DNA of 64,000 nt, from assembly GCA_018350325.1 (NCBI GenBank), contig JAEVLN010000039.1:1-64000 (forward strand), given 5' to 3'. The DNA is from Globodera rostochiensis. Lineage: Eukaryota; Nematoda; Chromadorea; Rhabditida; Heteroderidae. Position 1 is the first letter of the stretch; each line of letters begins with the position of its first letter. Positions 1 to 10,482 of the stretch are shown piece by piece. The position numbers and the translations under genes are program-made. The notes beneath the pieces are model-generated. The model searched no databases. It saw nothing but the letters and a program-made list of their open reading frames with translations, and was not told the DNA's origin.

Positions 1-533
1 GTGGCCCATGTTTTTTGGGGGAAAAAAAGAACCTTTGCATAAATTCGCGCAGAGGGGCCAAAAGGCCTCGCTGAGTGCCAAAAGGTGTGGCATGTTCGAA
101 AGAACCTCTAAGTCGCGTGAGAGCGGGTGCAAACCCCTTTTCACGTGTTCAAATTAATTATTAAGGGATTATTAATTTTATTTTATCTTCGCCGCACCTT
201 TAAACCGTCCGGTGCTAGCCTGTGCCGCGGCCAAGCACATCCATTGATCTCCATCAAACTGCGCGACGTCCAAATTCATGTTGGCGAACGGCTCTTTCAA
301 TTGTGATCGCGCGGCGGCCTTTGGTTGCGCAGGAGCCTGAAAAAAATCCCGAAGGGTTAGAAAATGTTTTCATAATTTAAACAAATTAAGTCCACCACAA
401 GGTCCTCGTGCGGAAGGCGTTCAAGGACTTCTCCCAGTGGTGGCGCCTCTTCCATCAGGGCCTCGGCATCCCGCGCAGGGCTAAAGGGCCCATCCAATAT
501 TGGCGGCATGTCGCCGTCCTCCAAAAAATCCAT
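1..533 (-). CDS. Partial unidentified gene, 5' end, three exons
   Basis: Reading minus, an ATG at 533 opens an exon to about 396 (46 codons, acidic, beginning MDFLEDGDMPP). A clear TTTTTTTCAG acceptor starts exon 2 at 336, which runs to 198 and ends in phase 1. A TTAG acceptor starts exon 3 at 107, which stays open to the window edge. Phases agree across the three exons (0, then 1), and codon use is GC-richer than the flanks. The first donor is ambiguous (GTGGTG or GTGGAC, three bases apart). The product is acidic and Pro/Ala-rich at first; exon 3 holds an Ala/Leu/Cys stretch. I recognise no family. It is cut by the window edge, so size and function are open. Confidence 0.45.
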
Positions 534-959
534 TATTCAAAAGTTGAGCTAAAAATTATTCGTAAAAAAAATTTTTGATTGGGGCAACAATGAGCAAACG
601 TTTGTACAAACTTAACAATTTAAGAACGTTGCCCAATATAAACACAAATAAACAATCATAGAATGTAAAGCTCCGTTTTTCAATACGAAAGCTTTTTTTA
701 TTTTACTTTAAGTTTTTTGACCAAGCTAAATTTTATTGAGAAATTATTGGATGTAAAATAAACAAAGTGCGGTATCAAATTTCAATCGAAAGCAATGTTA
801 TTTAAATTTGAAATTTTTATTTTTACTTTACGATTTTTCTTTAATGATTTATTAAGAAATTTTGGATTTTATAAATATTTTTTTTATATTTTGTAAATAA
901 TTTTGAATTTATGAATTTATTAAATTAAATTTAAATATTTAATTTTAAATATTATATTT

Positions 960-1440
960 GCTCGCGCAGGGCTTTGAACTTGGCTCTTGGCTGCAGACCC
1001 CCTCACTCACTACTGCAGTGGAGACAATTTGTTTATTCCCTTTGGCTGACGTCATTCTCCACCATATATGGGCAATAGTGGCCATTGCTCCCAATACACC
1101 ATTGGCCAAGTGGTTAGTGCTCTCGTCACTCTCGCAGTGGCAGCGGGGGGGTTCGGATCCCCTCAGCAGCGAATGAATTTTTCGGATTAAAAATATTTTG
1201 GCAGAGTCAAAAAAAGTCGCGCAGCTTCGCAAGTGAAATTTAAAGATTTAAATTTCGAAAAAAGTCTCGCAGGGTGCGCGAGTACCTCGCGCAGTGAAAA
1301 AAATAAATAAAAATTAAATAAATAAAATATAAATATTTAATAAAGTCGCGCAGCAGAAATTTGCATAAAGTCGCGCAGTGCGCAAGATGGCCAAACGTCT
1401 TAAGATTTCGAAATTTCAAAAAATTTAAAAAAGTCGCGCA
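960..1440. repeat. Cluster of GTCGCGCAG words
   Basis: The word TCGCGCAG, usually written AAAGTCGCGCAG, recurs near 961, 1209, 1287, 1346, 1370 and 1433, with a variant near 1265 and one near 46. Spacing is irregular (20 to 250 bases), so this is not a simple tandem repeat. The words are GC-rich islands in DNA that is otherwise mostly A and T. Confidence 0.5.
1100..1175 (+). ncRNA. tRNA-like Pol III module (pseudo-tRNA)
   Basis: An A-box-like TGGCCAAGTGGTTAGTGC is followed about 45 bases later by a perfect B-box GGTTCGGATCC with flanking stem bases. This resembles a serine-type tRNA body, but the acceptor stem does not close convincingly. It is more likely a tRNA-derived repeat than a working tRNA. 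Confidence 0.4.
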
Positions 1441-2334
1441 GCAACCCTGCCAATAGGTATGGGCTCTGGGACTCACTTGGCCCGGCCTCAGATGGCCGGC
1501 GCTCACCTGGCTGGCTGGCGCTCACTTGGCGCCCCACCCCCTCCATAGGTATGGGGGGCTACCGTATTGGTCAAAAAGCAGGTGGTAACTACTGCCAAAA
1601 TATGTTTTCATACGTGCTAAAAAGTAGCCCTCAAAAATTTTTCAAAACAAATACTATTTTTGGGCTTCTCTCATGGTAAGGAATCCTACGAAAAAAATAT
1701 GTTAAAACAAAAAATCCGGGCCCTATTATCACTATTTAATTGTTCATTTTCTACATAGATAAGTCGTTTCCCCGAGCATAAAGCCATGACAACATTGAGT
1801 GGAAGAACGAAATGCGCTGGAATTTTGCCTAAAAAACGTAAAATATTGACTAAAATATTAATCAAAAAACCCCAAAATATTGACCACAAACCAAACCCCA
1901 AAATGGGCCAAAATAATGATTAAAAAAATGGGCTAAACTGACAAAATCTGGTCAATTTATGCGTCCCTTCAAATTGTCAATCTTTCTTAGCTTAATTGCC
2001 ACAATTGTAATATTTCTCAATTTTTGAAAAAAAATTCAAAATTTTTAAAAAATCCGCAAAATATCGTTTAGGGGCTGCATTTTCGTTTTTATTGCAGTAC
2101 TTAATTTGCTAGTAACTTTTTTCGTAGTCTTTTCTACTCAAAATTTTTACTGATTCGTACTCAGCTTGACAAGAAAACACGATTGCACTATTTTTATTCG
2201 GATCCGAGCCAGTCACATATAGTGTAGAAATTCCAAATGATGATTATTTGTAGGAAAAGATATTTTATTATTTAAAATGCCACATCCGGTCGCTAATAAA
2301 CGCGACCGGAAATTGTCACTTCCTCAAAATGTGA

Positions 2335-2499
2335 TCAATAATTTTAGGGTGGCAGAAATTTGGAAAATTATTTGGGCTAAAAAATTCACAATTTTCGTTA
2401 TTTTATTTTGTGAATATTTATTATTCTTTAAAATCTAAAAGACAAAATTTTGCAATTGAATACTAATTGTTAAATTCAGAGGTTATTTTGAAAAATAAA
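2335..2499 (+). promoter_or_regulatory. Conserved 5' flank of the secreted HTH family
   Basis: About 150 bases in front of the family start codon are shared between copies: a block like TTAGGGTGGCAGAAATTTGG, then TTTGGGCTAAAAAATTCAC, then GTTATTTTATTTTGTG, then TAAATTCA just before the ATG. Related sequence lies at 6355-6520, 10315-10482, 13205-13452, 56645-56859 and, inverted, 36670-36840. Conservation outside the coding part suggests duplication units that carry their own promoter. No TATA box or initiator is assigned. Confidence 0.45.
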
Positions 2500-3644
2500 A
2501 TGGAAGAGATTTGGATTTTAATTTTGGTTTTACTCTTTGCAACAAATTTACTGGACAAAGCCGAATCCGTACAATTGGAGAGATTGGAGGAATTGCCACT
2601 TCAAACATTTGACGAATTATTCGTAGATGAATGGTGGGACGAAGATGAAGCCGAAGATTTGAAAATGCCGGCGCCAACAAACTTTGGACAAAATGTCCAT
2701 CACCAAATCGACCGGCAGAACACCCAACTTGGACAAAATGAACCCAATTTAACTGATCAAAATCCTCCTCTCACAGAGTCTGATCACTTTGGACAAATTG
2801 AACCCAACCCAACTGATCAAAATCCTCCTATCACAGAGTCTGATTACTCTGGACAAATTCAACCCAATTCAACTGATCACTCTGGACAAATTGAACCCAA
2901 TTCAAATGATCAGAATGCTCCTCTCATAGAGTCTGCTCACTCTGATAATGCCAAAAATAGCGAAGAACAGAAAGAAATGACTTCAAACAAAAATATTGCT
3001 GAAAATGAGCGAAAACGTAAAATAATCGACAAATTCCACGCAATGAAAGAAGAATTAAAGCAAAAAGGAAAATATTCAAAAAGAGAAAGAACTCAAATTG
3101 AGTATAAAATTGCAAAACATTTAAAAGTTAGTCGCAAAAAAATATATAAATGGAAAAAAGAATTTGGCCTAAATCAGTTCTATGGAAAAGAAGAACGTAA
3201 ACATTTGGTCGAGAAATTTGATCAAATGAAAGCCGAGTTAAAGTGGGCCGGGCTCAAAAACTCTTATCCCAATCAAATAAATGAAACTATCGCAAAAGAG
3301 TTGGGCGTCAGTTTTAGAACAATTTACAATTGGAAAAATGAACTTGGCCAAACCAGTGAGTATTTCAAAACAAATTATTTCTTTATTAATATCAATTAAA
3401 ACTCTTTACAGCACAAGACCATAAACTCTACCACAGCAAACAAAAGGAATTAATGAAACGTTATTATGAAATTAAGGACAAAAATCCTAAAATTAGTGAC
3501 GTGGACATTGCCAAAATGTTTAAAATTGTAAGAAGCACTTTGTTTAGATGGAAAAAGCATTTTAAACGACAACAATTCTATTCAAATTCTGTCGTTGGAC
3601 ATTCTGTGGAAGAGGATGCCGCGGCAAATGTTCAGGAAATTTAG
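2500..3644 (+). CDS. Secreted triple helix-turn-helix family protein, copy 1 (intact)
   Basis: Exon 1 (2500-3355) and exon 2 (3412-3644) join in frame across a 56-base phase-1 intron (GTGAGT...TTTACAG), giving 362 residues. Residues 1-23 form a signal peptide (MEEIWILILVLLFATN...). An acidic segment follows with LPLQTFDELFVDEWWDEDEA. Next come about four GQIEPNSTDQNPPLTESDHS-type repeats. Three helix-turn-helix-like modules lie at roughly 172-226, 228-285 and 295-345, each ending in a recognition-helix-like W-K core (IYKWKKEFG, IYNWKNELG, LFRWKKHF). The start is chosen because it begins the hydrophobic leader and is shared by all copies; an in-frame upstream ATG at 2467 is not. The modules resemble homeodomain-like/transposase HTHs; no named family is recognised. 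Export plus DNA-binding-like domains suggests an effector-like role, by inference only. Confidence 0.75.
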
Positions 3645-3840
3645 AACTCGAATTCGGAGAGCTTGAATGAATGAATGGTCAATGATTTATAAAAATGTTT
3701 TGGCATTTGATGATTTTTTTAAATTTTGAATAACTCTTTATTCGCCGCGTACCGTTTAGACTTGTCACGAACGTTGAGTCGTTTTGGACCTACCAAGACA
3801 CTTTGTGTCCTTACATATTAGGAACATGGTAAGCCCAAAG
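3645..3840 (+). repeat. Conserved 3' flank of the HTH family
   Basis: The DNA after the stop (ATGGTCAATGATT, GATTTAATGATTTT-like text, then ATTCGCCGCGTACCGTTTAG and CACTTTGTGTC) recurs after the relic at 4663 and partly after the copies at 6521, 10483 and 28344. The duplicated unit therefore extends well past the coding region. Confidence 0.5.
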
Positions 3841-3937
3841 GTGTTATAGGAAAAAAACGAGAAAGTAGGGCGAATTTGTTCAAATGGGGCGGGTGATCGG
3901 TGATTGTTTCTTTTCACAAATGTTACTAACAAATAAG

Positions 3938-4022
3938 TAGAGACCGGCCAGAAGGTTCGGTCGGTACTATTTGGTAAAGTACCGAAAAAGCGTCGGTATT
4001 TTCCCGTACCGTCCGATTTCTA
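3938..4022. mobile_element. 85-base palindromic-arm element, minimal form
   Basis: Begins TAGAGACCGGCC and ends GTCCGATTTCTA, with only GGTAC-type palindromic words between. The flanking octamers CAAATAAG and TGAATAAG match at six of eight positions, as for an aged 8-base target duplication. Ends and words match the 1.3 kb element at 14361-15685, so this is probably an internally deleted form. Confidence 0.6.
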
Positions 4023-4199
4023 TGAATAAGGCTTATAAGTTATAACTGCCCCTTCTAAAGAGGGCCATTCCGTTGAAATTTACGGGGGTGCGCCGACGTC
4101 CAATGCCGGTGCCAACAGTGACGAATAGAATAACTCGAAGCTGCGTCCAACGGTCAACGAGCTGTGCGAGTCCAAATGTTAGCCCTTGGAGCGTAAATG

Positions 4200-4662
4200 A
4201 AATTTCCCGCCATTTCTGTGGCATCCCAGGATACAGATTTATCTTTCCGTTCTTCGATACATTTAAAAATTTGAGCTTTAACGGCTGCCTCAACGCTTTA
4301 TTTGTATTTGACTATTCACAATTGATCGCCATTTTTGTAAAATGAAGATTATTTGTGTTGTGTATTTGACACAAACAACTAATAAAGTTTATTGTCCAAA
4401 ATATATAATACGTGAAGAGAAAAGGAGAAGAAGGTCTACGGTTAAAATTGAGAACGCAAGAGAGAGTGACAGGGGGTGATTTTGGGTGTTGTCAACATGG
4501 GGGCGGAGTCAAGGGTGACAAAATGATAAAAGAGATCGTGTCGATACTCCGTCATTTGTCTCCGTCTCCAACAATTTCGAAGCCCATACCGTGTTTCACT
4601 CCATGCAATAAGTTCCCTGGATAGTCCCAAAAGTCTTCTAACTCTTTGATTTTTTCACTGAG
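4200..4662. repeat. Older partial copy of the upstream duplication unit
   Basis: 4200-4260 carries the uninterrupted site GGCATCCCAGGATACAG that is split by an insertion at 4970. 4490-4640 (GAGTCAAGGGTGACAAAA, then CCGTCTCCAACAATT) is a third copy of sequence at 5640-5760 and 9590-9760. No gene is supported. Confidence 0.5.
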
Positions 4663-4925
4663 AATTTCGCGGCAAATGTTCAGGAAATTGAAAACTCGAA
4701 TTCGGAAAGTTTCTGAATGATGATTGGTCAATGATTGTAAAATGTTTTGGAATTTAATGATTTTAAATATTTTAGAGTTTAAAATCTCGTTTTGAAAAAC
4801 TCATTATTCGCCGCGTATCGTTTAGACTTGTCACGATCGTTGAGTCATTTTGGTTCCACCAAGGCACTTTGTGTCTTAGGAACCTTGTATGCCCAAAGCT
4901 GTTATAGGAAAAAACGAGAAAGGGG
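4663..4925 (+). pseudogene. 3' relic of an HTH family copy
   Basis: About 60 bases match the last coding stretch of exon 2 (GCGGCAAATGTTCAGGAAATT, then AACTCGAATTCGG), followed by the family 3' flank. Everything upstream is missing and replaced by the unit shared with 9590. It is a truncated end product of array rearrangement. Confidence 0.6.
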
Positions 4926-4969
4926 CGGATGATCGGTGAATTTCCCGCTATTTCTGTGGCATCCCAGGA

Positions 4970-5419
4970 GGCGCTAGGAGAATTACGCACGGAGGATTGC
5001 ACACCGTGGAGAATTGCGCACCAGCAAAAAAAGAAGAGAATTGCGCACTAAAAATTGCGCACCAACCCGAAGAATAGCGCACCCGGAACAAAATTTTTAG
5101 AAATATTTTTTTATACAAAATTCTCTGAAATTATGTTATTTGATACGCTGATTACAAATTCGTCAATTGAAATAAATTGAGAATTTAAAATAGTTTAAAC
5201 CACACTGGGTTGGGGTTTGTTAGGCTTAGGCCTAAGCCCACTGGCTTGGGGTTCGTTAGGCTTAGGCCTAGACCACCCTGAGCTTAGGGCTTCTATCGGC
5301 GCATCAAAACACTTAATTTCAGACAATTTTGTATAGAAAAATTTTTCAAGAATTTTGACCCGTGGTACGCAATTCTCCGGGTTGGTGGCAATTCTCAAGT
5401 GCGCAATTCTCCGTACCCC
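4970..5419. mobile_element. 450-base non-autonomous element, empty site visible
   Basis: The arms carry GAGAATTRCGCAC words in opposite orientation at both ends. TCCCAGGA occurs at 4962-4969 and 5420-5427. The paralogous stretch near 4230 reads GGCATCCCAGGATACAG without interruption, so it is an empty site and confirms an 8-base target duplication. The interior includes GGCTTAGGCCTAAGCC, shared with 56170-56220. No coding potential. Confidence 0.75.
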
Positions 5420-5851
5420 TCCCAGGATACAGATTTATTTTTCAGTTCATTGATACATTTGCCGTTCTCAATTCGACGTTTTTTTAATATTGTTGTCCCA
5501 ATTTACGCACCTCCTTGTCTCTAAATTACGGAGTAATCGATACCGCAATTATTCTAAAAAAGAGCATTCGTTGATTCCTACCGAAGGTAAAGCACTTTCT
5601 ATTGGGTATTTGACACAAACAAATAATAAAGTTTGTTGACAAAATCATAAAGCGATCGTGTCGATACACCGTCATTTGTTTCCGTCTCCAACAATTCGTA
5701 GGTCATACTGTTGCTCACTTCATGCAATGTAAGTTCCCTGGATAGTCCCAATTTCTAACTCTTTAATTTTTTCACTCGGTTGTATATTAAGGGATCGGCC
5801 TTTTTGCATCTACTCATTGTCGGGCATCTCCTCGCCTATTTGACTTTGACC

Positions 5852-6073
5852 TAGGGTAGGACGGGACCGGGAACTTTTGGAAAAACCGTGACCGGCACTA
5901 AATTTGGTCCCGGTCAAATAACCGGGACTACTGGACAAAAAAAATGATTGGCAAAAAACCGGGACATTATAAGAGGATTTTAAAGGAATTTTGAAAAACC
6001 GGGGCCAAAATTTCAGTACCAAAATGGGAAAAATTGACCATTTCAGTACTGGTTCCGGTCCCGTCCTACCCTA
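5852..6073. mobile_element. Palindromic-arm element with 8-base TSD
   Basis: Inverted ends TAGGGTAGGACGGGACCGG and CCGGTCCCGTCCTACCCTA flank a 222-base non-coding body built from CGGGAC/CCGG words. CTTTGACC is repeated exactly at 5844-5851 and 6074-6081. Ends and duplication length fit hAT-type non-autonomous elements. Confidence 0.75.
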
Positions 6074-6520
6074 CTTTGACCCAATAGTTTCTTAACCAGG
6101 CAACTGTTTCTTGCATACAATGCAAAGTGAGCGATTTTAATTGCACTTTCAAACGTTTGCCCCTTTTGGTCTTTTAACGCTAATGAAAGCTTTTGTCCAG
6201 CTGATAGAATGATAGAATTTGCATCTCCGCCGCTCCTCTTATCCGGCAGACTGTTTCGTAATTTTCCCCGGCGGCGCCTATCGGCACTGCCGACCTTGGA
6301 AATTTGTATAATGTCATTAAATTCAGGTGGTTTTTGCCCAAATCAACCATCTGATCAATAAATTTAGGGAAGGCAAAAATTGGAAAGTGATGACCCTTAT
6401 TGATTTTCTGAGTGAATCCAAGAAATTTTATTATTTACATTTATTTGGGCTAAAAAAATTTACCATTTTAGCTAATAAAATAAATTGTAAATTCATAAGG
6501 TTGTTTTTTTCCCAAATAAA

Positions 6521-7558
6521 ATGGAAGAGTTTTGTATTTTAATTTTGGTGGCATTTTTCGTAACAAATTCACTGGACAAAGCCGAATCCGAACAATTTGA
6601 GGAATTGGAAGAATTGCCACTCCAAACATTTGACGAATTATTTGTAGATGAATGGTGGGACAAAGATGAAGCCGATGGTTTAAAAACGCCGGCGCCAACA
6701 AACTTTGGTCAAAATGTCCATCACCAAATCGACCGGCAGAACACCCAAATTGGACAAATTGAACCCAATTCAACTGATCAGATTCATCCTCTCCCAGAGT
6801 CTGATCAATCTGATAATGCCATAAATGGTGAAGAACTGAACGAAATTACTTCAAACGAAAATATTGTTGAATATGTGCGAAGACGTAAAATAATTGACAA
6901 ATTCCACGCAATAAAAGAAGAATTGAAGCAAAAAGGTACATATTCTACAAAAGAAAGAACTCAAATTGAGAGGAAAATTGCTAAAGATTTAAAAGTCAAT
7001 CGCAAAAAAATATATAAATGGAAAAAAGAATTTGGCCTAAGTCAAAAAATGCATAACATTGGGAAGGAAAAAAATGATCGTAAACATGTGGTAGAGAAAT
7101 TTGATCATAAAAAAGGCGAATTAACACGGACCGGGCTCAAAAACTCTTATCCCAATCAAATAAATGAAACTGTCGCAAAAGAGTTGGGCCTCAGTTTGGC
7201 AACAATTTACAGGTGGAAACGTGAACTTGGCCAAACCGGTGAGTGTTTTCAACCCCCCAATTTTATTTTTTTTATATTAATTAAAAATTCTTTTACAGCA
7301 CCAAACCATAAATACGCCCACAGCGAACAAAAGGAATTAATGAAACATTATTATGAAATTAAAAACAAAACTCCTAAAATTAGGGACGCGGACATTACCA
7401 AAAAGTTGAAAATTGGAACACGCACTTTGTGTAGCTGGAAAAAGCAATTTAAACGACAGCAAATTCATCAAAATTCTGTCGATGGGCATTCTGTGGAAGG
7501 AAATGCCGCGGCTAATGTTCAGGAAATTGAAAATTCAAATTCGGAGAGCTTTGAATGA
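6521..7558 (+). CDS. Secreted triple HTH family protein, copy 2 (intact)
   Basis: Exon 1 is 6521-7238 and exon 2 is 7299-7558, giving 325 residues. The 60-base intron (GTGAGT...TTTACAG) contains no stop and is a multiple of three, so retention would also give an open frame (345 residues). Order: signal peptide with a hydrophobic VAFFVTN core, LPLQTFDELFVDEWWDKDEA acidic box, one GQIEPNSTDQ repeat, then HTH modules ending IYKWKKEFG, IYRWKRELG and LCSWKKQF. It has the fewest linker repeats of the intact copies. It lies in duplication unit A; the unit B partner is copy 3, whose linker is longer. Function is inferred only from architecture. Confidence 0.75.
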   Translation: MEEFCILILVAFFVTNSLDKAESEQFEELEELPLQTFDELFVDEWWDKDEADGLKTPAPTNFGQNVHHQIDRQNTQIGQIEPNSTDQIHPLPESDQSDNAINGEELNEITSNENIVEYVRRRKIIDKFHAIKEELKQKGTYSTKERTQIERKIAKDLKVNRKKIYKWKKEFGLSQKMHNIGKEKNDRKHVVEKFDHKKGELTRTGLKNSYPNQINETVAKELGLSLATIYRWKRELGQTGECFQPPNFIFFILIKNSFTAPNHKYAHSEQKELMKHYYEIKNKTPKIRDADITKKLKIGTRTLCSWKKQFKRQQIHQNSVDGHSVEGNAAANVQEIENSNSESFE

Positions 7559-7639
7559 ATAATCGGTCCATGATTTGTAAAGATGTTTTGTGATTTAATG
7601 ATTTTTAATTCTTGTTTTGAAAAACTCTATTCGCGTACC

Positions 7640-8355
7640 GTATACTTGTCACGAACTTTGAGTCGTTTTGGGTTCACCAAGGCACTTTGTGTCTTAGGAG
7701 TATACTATTTTTAATAAAAAAAGAGTCCTTGTATGCCCAAAACTGCTAATTCCAAAAATTCGAAAATTGGGTGAGAAAATTTGAAATGAAGGTGGGATTC
7801 AGCTTTTCCACTATTAAAATAACTCGATAAAAAATCGATGATTGCAAATGTTACAACGCAAGTCATTAGAGTTATTTTAATGCGGTTTTCAACTCTGCAC
7901 ATCCAATATAATGAGTAATGGTTATTTGTTAATTGGATGGTCAGAGTTTCTCTCAAAAAATGTTGCTAACGTTAACATCTAACTAACTGGTTTGTCCTTT
8001 TTACGAATTTATCATATCCCAACATCACATTGTTGTCGTCGATTGTTCCGTGGTTCCGTGCTGTTTTTGCCCAAAATATGTGGAAAATGGGAATTTTAAA
8101 AGCGTTATTATATAAAGCCACAACACAATTTTGTATTTTGTTTTAATTTTGTGAATTTGTTCTGAATTTTTTTTTCTTTTGATATGTATGATTATGGATA
8201 ATTATCAGCAGAAGGGTATTAAACGCGAATCACCTATCTTACGCCAAGTCCTAATACAATCCTCACCAAAAATAACATCTGTTAAAGTGAGTCGTCCTCA
8301 ATGAATTTTTTGGGTGTCCAGTTCATCATCAAATTCGGCATTGGGTGTGAGTTCC
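7640..8355. other. Gene-free stretch
   Basis: AT-rich sequence after copy 2. I see no splice-supported exon, palindromic element or RNA gene in it. Confidence 0.5.
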
Positions 8356-8690
8356 TTAGTGTATTCTATCGGGCCCGTGGGGTCTCCAGGGTGGTCTTCC
8401 CTCATTTTGGTTATTTCTCCAATTGGGATATGGTCTAATAAATCGGTTCGAATTTTCGGGTTGGGACTGTTGAATCTGGTTAATGTTTTCTACTTGGGCG
8501 CTGCTCAATTTTTCGCGTGCTATTTCATTTTGTGCTTCCTCTTCTTCGATAGCTTCTTGCATGGCTTTATGAAGAGAATTGGGCTTGGATTTATGCCGTA
8601 ACTTCTCCCGGATCTTCATTTTCAAGCCGTTACGAAAAACTGTAAGCTCTTTCTCACTCTGTCATTAAAGCCGGCTCCGTCGGGATAGGC
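8356..8690 (-). pseudogene. Gag-like fragment of an LTR retrotransposon
   Basis: On the minus strand an AYPDGAGFNDRVRKSL stretch is followed, after a frameshift near 8645, by NGLKMKIREKLRHKSKPNSL and a Glu-rich helix with AMQEAIEEEEAQNE, ending in an Asn/Gln/Pro-rich tail. The order (AYP...R..L...F..GL...IR..L...P.SL..A) is typical of Gypsy-type Gag proteins. No zinc knuckle, protease, polymerase or LTR is visible, so it is a broken remnant. The family assignment rests on pattern recognition. Confidence 0.45.
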
Positions 8691-8699
8691 CTTAAGTTT

Positions 8700-9590
8700 T
8701 CTTGTGCCAATTTTGGCGAAATTAGATTAACCGGTCTCGTTTTCTGTTTCCTTTGATGTCTGGCTTCCGCCATTGGTACAAAAAGTGACCGCTGGCAATG
8801 TTGCCGTTTATTTCTTTCTTACCCATTTTGGGCGTATTTATGCAGGGGTATGCATCTCAATTTATTACCCTCCGGGGAGGGGATTGGCCGTGCCAGTTAC
8901 GGTGTGGAGTGTCTTTTTGGCCGACCCCATTTTTGGCACCGTTTTAGAATGTTTGGCAACTTTTGACAGTTAATCCCCCGAGGTTACGCAAAATTTCTGA
9001 CATTCGGCCTGTCAGCCGACCACTTTTTTCCCTAATCCCAACGGACCGTGTACCGTATGTCGTTTCTCCGAAACGGCATATTTTGTTTTCCAATTCTTCT
9101 CCCAAAAATACTCGCCATTTTTGGCTGGCTATAAGCTTTCTCATTGGCTTTGCTTCACAGCCTTCCACAGTGTTGGACAAATTCAAAGTTCCAATTGCCG
9201 AGGGAGGAGGGGGGGGGAGAGAGAAAGAGAGTAAAAGAGACACAGAAGCGTTAAATGACAAAAGAATGAAAAGGGGGGGGGTTGGGAGGGGACGCGCTTT
9301 GCTTTTCACATAAACGTTCGTTTGTGCTGAATTCACTGCTCTTCCCTGGGCCTATTCAATGGCCATCGCGACTTCCGCGGTTCGTTCGGTGAACAGGAGG
9401 GAGTGCTCTTCTCGGGGATCCGGTTGGCGTGGGGACCTCTCCCGAATACTTCTTCTCTGATTCCGCTTCCGACCATTCCGATCTCCAAAATGTCTATTGC
9501 CCGAAAGAGTCAACATCCGAATATTCCAAATCGTTCTTCCCCTCTTTCTTCTTCAGTCTCCAATTGTACATATCACATCAACATGGGGGC
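8700..9590. other. Gene-free, locally G-rich stretch
   Basis: Contains a purine-rich low-complexity patch at 9205-9290 (runs of G and GAGA). Open frames on both strands are products of this patch and of long stop-poor GC-richer DNA. No gene is called. Confidence 0.5.
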
Positions 9591-9822
9591 AGAGTCAAGG
9601 GTGACAAAATTATAAAAGAAATCGTGTCGATACACCGTCAATTGTCTCCGTCTCCAACAATTCTTAGGCCATACTGTTTCTCCCTCCATGCAATGTAAGT
9701 TCCCTGGATAGTGCCAAAAGTCTTCTAACTTTTTGATTTTTTTCACTCGGTTGTGTATTAAGGGATCGGCCTTTTTGCATCTACTCATTGTCGGGCATCT
9801 CCTCGCCCATTTGACTTTGACC

Positions 9823-10043
9823 TAGGGTAGGACGGGACCGGGAACTTTAGGAAAAACCGTGACCGGGACTAAATTTGGTCCCGGTCAAATAGCCGGGAAT
9901 ACTGGACAAAAAAATGATTAGCAAAAAACCGGCACATTCTAAGAGGATTTTAAAGGAATTTTGAAAAAACGGGGCCAAAATTTCAGTACCAAAATGGGAA
10001 AAATTGACCATTTCAGTACTGGTTCCGGTCCCGTCCTACCCTA
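9823..10043. mobile_element. Second copy of the 220-base palindromic-arm element
   Basis: Same ends, same body and same flanking CTTTGACC octamers (9815-9822 and 10044-10051) as 5852-6073. It was carried here by the segmental duplication rather than by a new insertion. Confidence 0.75.
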
Positions 10044-10482
10044 CTTTGACCCAATAGTTTCTTAACCAGGCAACTGTTTCTTGCATACAATGCAAAGTGA
10101 GCGATTTTAATTGCACTTTCAAACGTTTGCCCCTTTTGGTCTTTTAACGCTAATGAAAGCTTTTGTCCAGCTGATAGAATTTGCATCTCCGCCGCTCCTC
10201 TTATCCGGCAGACTGTTTCATAATTTTCCCCGGCGGCGCCTATCGGCACTGCCGACCTTGGAAATTTGTATAATGTCATTAAATTCAGGTGGTTTTTGCC
10301 CAAATCAACCAATTCAGATCAATAAATTTAGGGTTGGCAGAAATTGGAAAGTGATGGCCCTTATTGATTTTCTGAGTGAAGCCAAGAAATTTTATTATTT
10401 ACATTTATTTGGGCTAAAAAAATATACCATTTTAGTTAATAAAATAAATTGTAAATTCATAAGTTGTTTTTTGCCCAAAAAA

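Larger units (their letters stand above)
549..2334. other. Gene-free AT-rich stretch with repeat motifs
   Basis: No supported gene. It holds a tRNA-like module near 1100, a cluster of GTCGCGCAG words at 960-1440, and low-complexity AT-rich DNA. Short open frames here have no start context, splice sites or coding bias. Confidence 0.6.
5640..7640 (+). repeat. Direct duplication unit A (partner at 9600-11770)
   Basis: This segment and 9600-11770 are near-identical copies spaced about 3.96 kb apart. Each contains the 220-base palindromic element, the CGGCGGCGCCTATCGG hairpin, the 5' flank and a complete HTH family gene. Because the mobile element has the same target duplication in both, it inserted before the segment duplicated. 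Confidence 0.75.

Noticed and set aside
8944..9336. Overlapping long frames on both strands near the poly-G patch
   Set aside because: Driven by low-complexity purine runs; no conserved motif, and both strands are equally open.
10111..10482. Upstream start extending HTH copy 3 by 124 residues
   Set aside because: The extension translates the palindromic element flank and 5' flank. All other copies start at the conserved signal-peptide ATG.
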